Shown: in pieces, positions 7,467-15,026 of the stretch
Layout: each line of letters starts with the position of its first letter
Position numbering within the stretch: the first letter of the stretch is position 1
From: a virus
Virus record (IMG/VR): IMGVR_UViG_3300046747_000237
Location: 1-60,075 of that record
Reading direction: 5' to 3' (one strand)
Length of the DNA stretch: 60,075 bases
Notes under the pieces: generated by a model
The model's input: the letters and a program-made list of their open reading frames with translations, nothing else
What the model was told of the DNA's origin: nothing
The model's database searches: none
Translations under genes and position numbers: made by a program

Positions 7467-7537
7467 CGTGGCTCAATGGCACGTTCCCGTGCCCGCCAAA
7501 ACGACCGCGCGGCTGTCGCGGGAAGGACTTCAGAACC

Positions 7538-7924
7538 ATGATCGACAACCTCGGCAAGTCGTCAACGCTCAACTTTGGACCGCAGCGCGTGCTCGCGTTT
7601 GCGCGGTTCAACGGGGCAGCCGCGGCGGCAACCAACATGACCCTTCTTGACCAGTTCGGGATTTTCAAAGTCGTCCAGGCGAGCACCGGCCTGTTCGTCG
7701 TGACGCTTCAGGAGAAGAGCGCAGAGTTCATCCCCGACGTGCGAGTCGTGTCGGCCGCAGCAGATCTTCACGACCTGCCCGTGACTGCCACGGACTTCGT
7801 GAACGGGACGTTCTCCTTCGCGCACTACCTGCAGACTGCGCGCACAGGCGCTCACGCGCTCAACAACGGCGTGTCTCCTGCCGCGGTGTTCAACATCACC
7901 GTGTTCGCCCGAGGCTCGCTGTAA
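7538..7924 (+). CDS. Probable head decoration or minor virion protein
   Basis: 128 residues, ATG 7538, preceded by a strong GGAAGGA site, so likely well expressed. Beta-strand-rich with few charges (AVFNITVFARGSL at the end). Located directly after the capsid unit with its own late promoter and a hairpin-capped leader, which fits a capsid decoration or head fibre protein. No named family recognised. Confidence 0.65.
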   Translation: MIDNLGKSSTLNFGPQRVLAFARFNGAAAAATNMTLLDQFGIFKVVQASTGLFVVTLQEKSAEFIPDVRVVSAAADLHDLPVTATDFVNGTFSFAHYLQTARTGAHALNNGVSPAAVFNITVFARGSL

Positions 7925-8157
7925 TGGCCGCCGCATCCTCCCCCGCCCTTCTAATCGGCTTCGGCGAGGGCAAGCCCACCCCCGGCGCCCCCACCGAGGA
8001 GAGCTCTCGATCTCTCGCCGGCAAGGCGCTCAAGAAGGCGCTTCTCGGCGACGATGGAGAGGCCATCGCCGACGCCTGGGACGCGCTGCAACGCGAGTCC
8101 GACGACGCCGCCTCCGAAGAGGAAGAGCCCGTTGCCGAGCCACCCGAGGCAGCGTAA
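7924..8157 (+). CDS. Small acidic protein
   Basis: 77 residues; ATG 7924 follows the preceding TAA without a gap. Short hydrophobic start, then a strongly acidic C-terminal half (ASEEEEPVAEPPEA). Probably co-translated with 7538-7924 and ended by the terminator at 8197. Function unknown. Confidence 0.6.
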   Translation: MAAASSPALLIGFGEGKPTPGAPTEESSRSLAGKALKKALLGDDGEAIADAWDALQRESDDAASEEEEPVAEPPEAA

Positions 8158-8196
8158 GATCTGACCGTTCGGCGAAGTAACGAGTGATCGGGTCTG

Positions 8197-8234
8197 ACGG
8201 CCGGTGGGGGATGGTCCCTCACCGGCCGTTTGCT
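8197..8234 (+). terminator. Rho-independent terminator
   Basis: A perfect 10-bp stem ACGGCCGGTG / CACCGGCCGT (8197-8206, 8220-8229), extended inside by GGGA/TCCC pairing, followed by TTTGCTGT. It lies 4 nt before the next AGGCCA box, so termination and reinitiation are back to back. Confidence 0.85.
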
Positions 8235-8237
8235 GTC

Positions 8238-8267
8238 AGGCCAGCCAAGCGCCCGCACTCGTAGCGT
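8238..8267 (+). promoter_or_regulatory. AGGCCA-class late promoter (tail operon)
   Basis: AGGCCA (8238-8243), 18-nt spacer, -10 hexamer TAGCGT (8262-8267). GTG 8274 begins exactly 7 nt after the last T, that is at the expected +1, so the mRNA should be leaderless. Directly behind a strong terminator, which makes this promoter necessary for the head-tail genes. Confidence 0.75.
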
Positions 8268-8273
8268 CGCGCT

Positions 8274-8975
8274 GTGAGCTCCACCTTCGTTCTGTCAGAT
8301 CTCCTGCGCGACGTGGCGACCCTCGCGAACTGCCCCCAGTTCACGACAAACACGCGCGTCACGGCGGCGCAAGCGACGTATTGGCTTTCGCAAGCCGCCC
8401 GCGAGCTCTCCGCGCTCATCCGCCAGAAGCTCTGCGAGGACCGCGACCTGCTCCAGATCCTCACCATCTCCACGGTGCCAGACTTCAACCTGATCAGCCT
8501 CCCAGCCGACTGCGGCGAGGTGCACTCCGTGGTCTGGCAGCGCGACACCACAGACGCTGTGCTGCTCAGGTCCGCCAGCGCCGCCAACCTCACCGACGAG
8601 CTCGAGGACGGCCAGTCGTGGAGTGACGTCGCTGTGGAGCCGACCTGGCGCCTCGAAGGCAACACGATCGCGCTCTACCCGACCAGCCCCGAGGCTGAGG
8701 ACCTGACGGTCTACTACACGACCAACTACGACACCTCGGGCACGACGGTGCAGGCGCGGACGGGCTTTGACCGCTGGGTGACGCTCGAGACGTGCATCCA
8801 GGTGTGCACCGCCCGCGACCGGCCGCAGTCGGTGGCGGCCTTCCAGCAGCAGAAAGCCTTGCTCGAGAACGACCTGTTCGCCCGAGCGCGCAAGCGAGAC
8901 GTCAACGAGTCTCACGTCATCCGCGATATTCGCGCGACCGCGGTGATGCGCGATATCCGGCGGCGGGGCTGGTGA
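8274..8975 (+). CDS. Head-tail adaptor protein (putative)
   Basis: 233 residues from GTG 8274. The N-terminal helical segment (LSDLLRDVATLANCPQF..., RVTAAQATYWLSQAARELSALI) followed by a beta-rich middle and a helical C-terminus is like the adaptor proteins that bind under the portal in short-tailed phages. First gene of a unit that continues with the 133-residue protein and the 1082-residue tail protein (ATG overlaps TGA at 8975), consistent with connector assembly. Predicted leaderless translation from GTG is unusual. Confidence 0.6.
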   Translation: MSSTFVLSDLLRDVATLANCPQFTTNTRVTAAQATYWLSQAARELSALIRQKLCEDRDLLQILTISTVPDFNLISLPADCGEVHSVVWQRDTTDAVLLRSASAANLTDELEDGQSWSDVAVEPTWRLEGNTIALYPTSPEAEDLTVYYTTNYDTSGTTVQARTGFDRWVTLETCIQVCTARDRPQSVAAFQQQKALLENDLFARARKRDVNESHVIRDIRATAVMRDIRRRGW

Positions 8976-9376
8976 TGGACCGGCGCCCGCAGACCCCGTT
9001 CCCCGCCGACCCCTTTCGCGGCGGCTACGACCGGCCGCTGCCCCAGCAGCCTCAGCAGGCCCCCGGCAGTCCCGAGCTCGGCGAGCTCACGCGCCGGCTG
9101 GGGCTCGACCTGACCACCTTTGCCAACAAGCTCCGTGCGCTCCTGGCCGCCCCCATCTACCGCGATGTCACGGTCACGCTGCTCGCTGGCGACCTCACGG
9201 CGACCGCGGAGCACGGGTTGGGTCGCGGCTACCTCGGCGCTGCGATCGAGGGCCAGTCGAGCGCTGGGGCCGTCTACGTGCTGACTCCTGACGGCAGCAC
9301 GTCCAGCACGGTGGTGACGGTCGGTATCGACGTCGCGGCGGTGGTCGACATCACCGTGCAGCTGAGGGTGCGCTGA
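8975..9376 (+). CDS. Small tail/connector protein
   Basis: 133 residues, ATG 8975 overlapping the preceding TGA. Pro/Gln-rich N-terminus (residues 1-35), a helical section, then a compact beta-rich C-terminal region ending DITVQLRVR. Its last base pairs overlap the ATG of the large tail gene. Likely structural; family not recognised. Confidence 0.6.
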   Translation: MDRRPQTPFPADPFRGGYDRPLPQQPQQAPGSPELGELTRRLGLDLTTFANKLRALLAAPIYRDVTVTLLAGDLTATAEHGLGRGYLGAAIEGQSSAGAVYVLTPDGSTSSTVVTVGIDVAAVVDITVQLRVR

Positions 9377-12300
9377 TGCCGATCCCGTCCGGAGCGCCGC
9401 TCAAGCTGTCGCTGTTGCTCAACGGAGGCGTGAACAACCGCAGCGAGCCGGAGCTCGTGCAGCCGGTCGCGGCGCAGGGCAGCACGATCAAGCTGCGTGC
9501 GAGCACCAACACACGCTTGTCACGTCGCGTCGGCACGGTGGCGCGCTCGCCGAGCTTCGTGCAGGTGGACAACCCGCTGGCCGCGGCTGTGCCTGGCGAG
9601 GCCCGATACGGGCTGTTCACGGCGGCTCATGGCAAGTGCACGCTCGCGCTCCGGGCGCCCTACCATCTCCATGGCAGTCCGGTGTATGCAGACGCGGGCC
9701 GCGTCACGCCAGGCAACGCGCTGTCGACGTACACCGGCGACACGGCCACCACGCAGGTCTCCGCAGCGACCCCGCTCGTTGTCGACGCCGGCGCGGTCGG
9801 CCAGTACGCGGCCATCAGCAACATCGCGAACGTCTACAGCGAGACGCTCGACCAGGTGTGGACGTTCTACTGGGCCTACTCGTCGTCTGACTACTCGTAC
9901 CCCTATGCGTCAGTCCGCAAGGGCGACGGGACGCTGATCGCCTACCCGCAGATCCTTGCGGTGTCTGGCGGGTTCCTGCCTGTCGCGGCAGAGACCGCGG
10001 GTCTCGGCTATCCGCTGTGGTGTGGAGTCACCGAGCACGGCGCCAACGGGATTGTCGTCTGGTGGCAGCTGCCAACCGACCACACCATCTACTGCATGCG
10101 GCTGACGGTCAACGCCAGCGGCCTGATCGTGGCCCTGGCCGCTTCTTCGTCTGTGGCAGTGCTGCCCGCATACGCGACCTCGTCTGCAGATCCTGCCTAC
10201 GGCATCGACGTCTGCTCAGGCGGCGACAGCTACGCCTACATCGCGACCACGCTCGGCGCCTCGCCAAACAACGGGCGGGTGATCCAGTGGGACGTGGTCT
10301 CTCAGGCCGCGGTGGGTGGGTACTCGTTCGCGGGCGCGTCGCTGGGAGCCGGGCAGACCGCCATCTCCAGTCAGGTCATCCGCGGCACGCGCTACGTCGC
10401 CTGCAACTTCGGCAGCGTCACCAACAACCAGACGACGGTGGGCTGTTTTGCTGGCGGCAGCATGACGCCAACGTGGACGGTCGTACTCGCCGAGCAGGGC
10501 GGGCAAGCGGTCGGCTTCCTCGACGTCGGCTACGACGACGCAGGCAACGCGGGCCCGCGCACCGTCCACTTGATCGGAGTGGTCTCGGGCAGCTCCGCAG
10601 CTGGGCTCAACCGCACCAGCCTGGCGACGAACGCTCCGTGGATCTGCCGCACAATCATGCGGACGTGTCACCTCGCGACAGGATCGGACTCGCTCACGGT
10701 GGCCACGGAAATCTCGCTGCCGTTCCGCTCGTTGCAGACGCACGCGGCGCAGTGGTCTCCCACCACCAGCACGACCTTCCCGGTGTTTGGAACAGCGCCC
10801 ACTTACGGAAAAGGCACGGACGCGGTCGGACAGGCCGACTACGTAGACGACCCGTCGATCGACTTCTACGCGGTGCGCGATTGGCAGCATGCGTGCCCCA
10901 TTGCTCGCATCGGCTGCGTACGCGGCACGTTGCAGGCTCCGGCGCGCATCCAGGTCGAGCGGCGCCTGCAGAGCAAGTCGTTCTGCGTGGTCGGCCAGCG
11001 CGGATTTGCCGCGTACCGTCAGCTGAGTGAGACGTCGGGCATTTCCTCGGCAGACGTGGCGCTGGGCTTTCAGGGCTCATCGGGGCGCTATGCGGTGCTC
11101 GACTTCTCGCCGACGCAGCTGAGCGTTGCGCACGACAAAGACGGGTCCGTGTACGTAGCGAGCGCGCTCCCCTATCAGTGGGACGGGCGCGACCTGTTCG
11201 AGATGGGCGGCTTTCTCCACACGCCACACCTGTCGAATCTGATCTCGGGCGGCTCGCCGCTGGCCGGCAACTTCCATGCGCGCGTCGTTCATCGCTTCCA
11301 GGACGCTGCTGGGTCGATGCATCGCTCGCGGACGAGCGCCATCCACGAGTTCTCGCTGGCTGCGCAGGCGACCTACTTGTTCGCGGACCCTGGGCAGACG
11401 ATGAGCCGGCGGATCCCGCTGCTCTACTACTACGCCTCTGAGGCGAACGGGAAGACAGAGCACCTGTTCGAGGTGACCTCAGACCTCTGGAGCACCCTCA
11501 ACTCGGCGGTCTCCACGGCCTACCCGATGGTCTACACCACCGAGGCCGACGGCACGGAGCTCGCTCCACAGCCGCCCCCGCCCGCGTGGGACTTCGGCAT
11601 CGTCGGCTCTCGCATGTGGGGTGTCGATGCCGAGCTGCGCACGCGCGCGTTCTACAGCAAGCTCCGCGTCGCTGGCATCGGGTACGAGTTCCACCCCGCA
11701 CTCGAGGTCGCCGTTCCGAGCGGCTCAGGCGACCTGTTCGCAGTGCGCGAGTGGGCGGGGTTCCCCGTCCTGATCGCCGAGCGCGCGGTCTACCAGGTGT
11801 CCGGCGACGGGCCCACCAACCAGGTCGGCGGCGGCGGCGGAAGCTTCTCGCCCCCGGTGAAGATCAGCGACTACGGCTGCACCAACACCGCCAGCGTCGC
11901 CGTCTTCCCGACCGGCATGATCTGGCAGTTCCGCGATCGCTTCGTGCTGCTCGACGCCAACGGCGTGCAGCTCGTTCCAGACTTCCTTTGCACCGAGGAT
12001 GTGTCGGCGGCGCTTGTACTTACCCGCTACTCCGAGGTGCTCTTTTTCTCCGCGACCACGGCCGGCGCGCGCGTCTACAACTACGAGTTCGGCCGCTGGA
12101 CGACGTGGGACAGCGAGACGTTGCCCGACCCGGTCACCCAGGTGTCGCTGCTCCCGTACGACCCGGACACGGCGCTCGTCTACTCTGCGAGCACGGGCAT
12201 CCTGCGCCGGCTCGAGTGCGACACCTACGGGGCCGCCGCGCACATGACGCTCGAGACCGACTGGCTGCTCTTGGGGGGCGACTTCCAGGACCACGTCGAG

Positions 12301-12624
12301 CTGCGCGACCTCGTGTTCAGCGCCGTGGTGAACGGGCCGCACGGGCTCGAGGTCAACGTCTACACCGACTACGAGGACGACACGGCCACCACCGAGCGCA
12401 GCTGGACGGCGGACGAGATCGCCACGCTGTCGGACGCCACGGGGCGCTACACGCTGCGCATCGACCCTGTGCAGCCCAACTGCCGCGCGGTGCGCATCCG
12501 CGTGCGTGACGTGGTCGAGGCGGGCGACAACACCCAGGGCATGGGGCCGCGCGCGCTGACTGTGAGCTACCAGCTGAACGGGCAGTTGTTCGAAGACTCG
12601 TTTCTGCAGAACAGCCACAAGTAG
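9376..12624 (+). CDS. Large tail nozzle / tail tubular-type protein (putative)
   Basis: 1082 residues, ATG 9376. Beta-rich throughout, with repeated aromatic and Gly/Ser/Thr segments suggesting a propeller and Ig-like sandwiches. N-terminal SLLLNGGVNNRSEPELV resembles starts of podovirus tail proteins that form the nozzle below the adaptor. Size and position between adaptor and ejection proteins match the T7 gp12 or P22 gp10 slot. I saw no catalytic motif. Assigned from context and composition, so moderate confidence. Confidence 0.55.
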   Translation: MPIPSGAPLKLSLLLNGGVNNRSEPELVQPVAAQGSTIKLRASTNTRLSRRVGTVARSPSFVQVDNPLAAAVPGEARYGLFTAAHGKCTLALRAPYHLHGSPVYADAGRVTPGNALSTYTGDTATTQVSAATPLVVDAGAVGQYAAISNIANVYSETLDQVWTFYWAYSSSDYSYPYASVRKGDGTLIAYPQILAVSGGFLPVAAETAGLGYPLWCGVTEHGANGIVVWWQLPTDHTIYCMRLTVNASGLIVALAASSSVAVLPAYATSSADPAYGIDVCSGGDSYAYIATTLGASPNNGRVIQWDVVSQAAVGGYSFAGASLGAGQTAISSQVIRGTRYVACNFGSVTNNQTTVGCFAGGSMTPTWTVVLAEQGGQAVGFLDVGYDDAGNAGPRTVHLIGVVSGSSAAGLNRTSLATNAPWICRTIMRTCHLATGSDSLTVATEISLPFRSLQTHAAQWSPTTSTTFPVFGTAPTYGKGTDAVGQADYVDDPSIDFYAVRDWQHACPIARIGCVRGTLQAPARIQVERRLQSKSFCVVGQRGFAAYRQLSETSGISSADVALGFQGSSGRYAVLDFSPTQLSVAHDKDGSVYVASALPYQWDGRDLFEMGGFLHTPHLSNLISGGSPLAGNFHARVVHRFQDAAGSMHRSRTSAIHEFSLAAQATYLFADPGQTMSRRIPLLYYYASEANGKTEHLFEVTSDLWSTLNSAVSTAYPMVYTTEADGTELAPQPPPPAWDFGIVGSRMWGVDAELRTRAFYSKLRVAGIGYEFHPALEVAVPSGSGDLFAVREWAGFPVLIAERAVYQVSGDGPTNQVGGGGGSFSPPVKISDYGCTNTASVAVFPTGMIWQFRDRFVLLDANGVQLVPDFLCTEDVSAALVLTRYSEVLFFSATTAGARVYNYEFGRWTTWDSETLPDPVTQVSLLPYDPDTALVYSASTGILRRLECDTYGAAAHMTLETDWLLLGGDFQDHVELRDLVFSAVVNGPHGLEVNVYTDYEDDTATTERSWTADEIATLSDATGRYTLRIDPVQPNCRAVRIRVRDVVEAGDNTQGMGPRALTVSYQLNGQLFEDSFLQNSHK

Positions 12625-12630
12625 CCGCTC

Positions 12631-12660
12631 AGGCCAGCGCGGGGGTCGTGCCGCGATGCT
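12631..12660 (+). promoter_or_regulatory. AGGCCA-class late promoter (ejection-protein operon)
   Basis: AGGCCA (12631-12636), 18-nt spacer, -10 hexamer GATGCT (12655-12660). ATG 12667 begins exactly 7 nt after the last T, so leaderless initiation is predicted. Confidence 0.7.
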
Positions 12661-12666
12661 GGCGGT

Positions 12667-15015
12667 ATGGGCAACGGCGGGCTGATCAAAACCAAGAAGG
12701 AGAAGGCTGCCAACGAGCGCAAAAAGCAGCGCGAGGCCGCTGAGAAAGCCGCGCAGACGGCCAACGCCGACAACATCCGCGCCCAGGCGACAGCGGGAGC
12801 AACAGCGGCCACCGCTGAGCGCCAGGCCACGCAGGACGCGCTGGCCGCGACAAGCGCGCAGGCGACCGAGCGCGCGACCCTGGCAGGCAACCAGCGCGAG
12901 TGGGCGCTGGCCGGCCAGTCGAACTCGCGCCAGGAAGCGGCGAACTCGATCGGCGGCATCAACCAGTCTGTCACCGCCGGCAACCAGCTGCGCACCGACG
13001 CGCTGAACGCCAACAACCTGAACACGGCGGCGCAGCGCTCCGCAGACCTGCGCACGCAGGCGCTCGCGGGCACGAACCTGCGCACAGACGCCGCGTCTGC
13101 GAACAGCCTCGCAGATAGCTATCTGAACCGCGTCGACCTGCAGAGCGCGGCGTCGAGCGCGAACCGCCAGGCCGACAGCTACTTGGCTCGCAGCGACCTG
13201 AACCGCAGCGCGGCAGCGGCGAACGCTTCGGCGGACAGCTACCTCGCTCGCAGCAACCTGAACGCCTCGGCGGCCAGCGCCAACAGCCTCGCGGACAGCT
13301 ATCTGGCGCGGTCCAACCTCAACCAGAGCGCGGCGGCGGCGAACAGCTTCCGCACGCAGGCGCTGGCGAACACCGACCTACGGGCAGACGCGGCGGACGC
13401 GAACTACATCCGCAACGAGGCGTTCAACCAGGTCGACATGGAAGGGGCGGCGCAGCGCGGCATCAACATGCGCTCGGCGGCACTCGACAAGCTCAACCTG
13501 GAGAACTCGGCCGTTGGCGCGAATCTGGAGCGCAGTCAGGCGCTTGCAGGCCGCGACCTTACGCGCAACGCGCAGCAAGCCAACCAGCTGCGCACGGACG
13601 CCTACGACTCCACCAACCTGAACGCGCTCGGTGACCAGTCCAACGCGCTCCGGGACGCTGCGCTCGCGGGGGGCAACCTCAACACCGCGGCCAACACCGC
13701 GATCGAGCAGAACGCGGACATCTCCGGGCGCCGCGTCGCCAACAGCATCGGCGTCAACAACCGCGCCGCGCAGGGCCTCGCGACCAGCCTCGGCGAGGGT
13801 AGCGCGCTCGGTCTGCAGCAGGCGCTCGCCAGCGCTGGCCAGGGCAACTCCGACCTGATGGCGGACAACGAGCTCAACCAGGCGCAGCTGGCCAGCGACA
13901 TGCGCTACGGCGCGGCCAACCAGCAGATCAACAACCAGCTGAACACAGCCAACCTCAACGCGAACCAGAAGTACGCGGCGGGGCTCGCGCAGACCAACAA
14001 CAAGCTCAACACGGCCAACCTCAACGCCAACCAGCTCTACACCGGCGCCTACGACCAGTACGGCAACGAGCTGATGATCGCCGACGCGAACGCCAACACG
14101 ACGATGCAGGGCGCGATCACACAGGCCGGCAACAACATCAGCGTCGGCAACGCGAACGCGAACCAGCTGTTCCAGGGAGCGGACGCGCAGGCTGGCTACC
14201 GCATGAGCACGGCCAACGCCAACGCGGACACGGCCATGCAGGGAAGCATCCTGCAGACCGGCAACGAGCTCAACGTGGCCGACCAGAACGCGAACACGTA
14301 CTACACGGGCGCGCGCGACCAGGCCGGCAACGAGATTTTGGTCGGCAACGCCAACGCCGACCGCGCGTACACCGGTGCGCGCGACCAGGCGGGCAATGAG
14401 ATCACCGTCGGCCTGTCCAACGCTGATCGCACGCTCCAGGGCGCGCAGTACCAGGCGGGCAACGAGATCTCAGTCGGCAACGCGAACGCGAACCGGAGCT
14501 ACCTCGGCGCGAGCGAGAGCGCGGCCAACAACATCACAGTTGGCAACGCGAACGCCGACCGCTCCTACACGGGCGCGCGCGACCAGACCACCAACGTGCT
14601 GAACACGGCAGACCAGAACGCCAACCAGCTCTATTCGGGCGCGTATGGTCAGTCGCTGAACGCGATTGGTGTGGCAGGCGACAACGCGAACTCGCTCTTC
14701 CAGGGCTCGACCGCGACCGCGCAGGCGTACGGCAACCTCTACGGCAACGACATCAACGCGACCAACTCGGCCAACAACTGGGCCAGCGGTGCGTACGGAC
14801 AGCAGTACGACACGCAGTCTCAGCTCGCCAGCAACTCGCTCGCCAATCAAAACCAGTGGCTCGCCAATCAGCAGAGCGCGTACGGGCAAGAGGTCATGGG
14901 TCAGCAGGCGGCGGCCAATCGAGCGACCACCCAGCGCGGCCAAAACACGCAGCTCGCGGGCGACATCATCCAGTCGACCTCCAACATCGCCGCCGCCAAC
15001 TCTGGCAACTCGTAA
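12667..15015 (+). CDS. Repeat-rich Ala/Asn virion protein (putative internal/ejection protein)
   Basis: 782 residues. After a basic coiled start (about 1-90), residues 90-330 carry a roughly 20-residue repeat (ANSLADSYLARSNLNASAAS and variants). Residues 420-690 carry a different repeat of about 22 residues built on GNEI.VGNANADR.Y.GA. Trp, Cys and Pro are nearly absent. Long regular repeats point to an extended solenoid or helical rod. Its place directly before two further giant late proteins fits internal virion proteins that podoviruses eject to span the cell envelope. No family recognised. Confidence 0.6.
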   Translation: MGNGGLIKTKKEKAANERKKQREAAEKAAQTANADNIRAQATAGATAATAERQATQDALAATSAQATERATLAGNQREWALAGQSNSRQEAANSIGGINQSVTAGNQLRTDALNANNLNTAAQRSADLRTQALAGTNLRTDAASANSLADSYLNRVDLQSAASSANRQADSYLARSDLNRSAAAANASADSYLARSNLNASAASANSLADSYLARSNLNQSAAAANSFRTQALANTDLRADAADANYIRNEAFNQVDMEGAAQRGINMRSAALDKLNLENSAVGANLERSQALAGRDLTRNAQQANQLRTDAYDSTNLNALGDQSNALRDAALAGGNLNTAANTAIEQNADISGRRVANSIGVNNRAAQGLATSLGEGSALGLQQALASAGQGNSDLMADNELNQAQLASDMRYGAANQQINNQLNTANLNANQKYAAGLAQTNNKLNTANLNANQLYTGAYDQYGNELMIADANANTTMQGAITQAGNNISVGNANANQLFQGADAQAGYRMSTANANADTAMQGSILQTGNELNVADQNANTYYTGARDQAGNEILVGNANADRAYTGARDQAGNEITVGLSNADRTLQGAQYQAGNEISVGNANANRSYLGASESAANNITVGNANADRSYTGARDQTTNVLNTADQNANQLYSGAYGQSLNAIGVAGDNANSLFQGSTATAQAYGNLYGNDINATNSANNWASGAYGQQYDTQSQLASNSLANQNQWLANQQSAYGQEVMGQQAAANRATTQRGQNTQLAGDIIQSTSNIAAANSGNS

Positions 15016-15026
15016 AGGCCACCACC

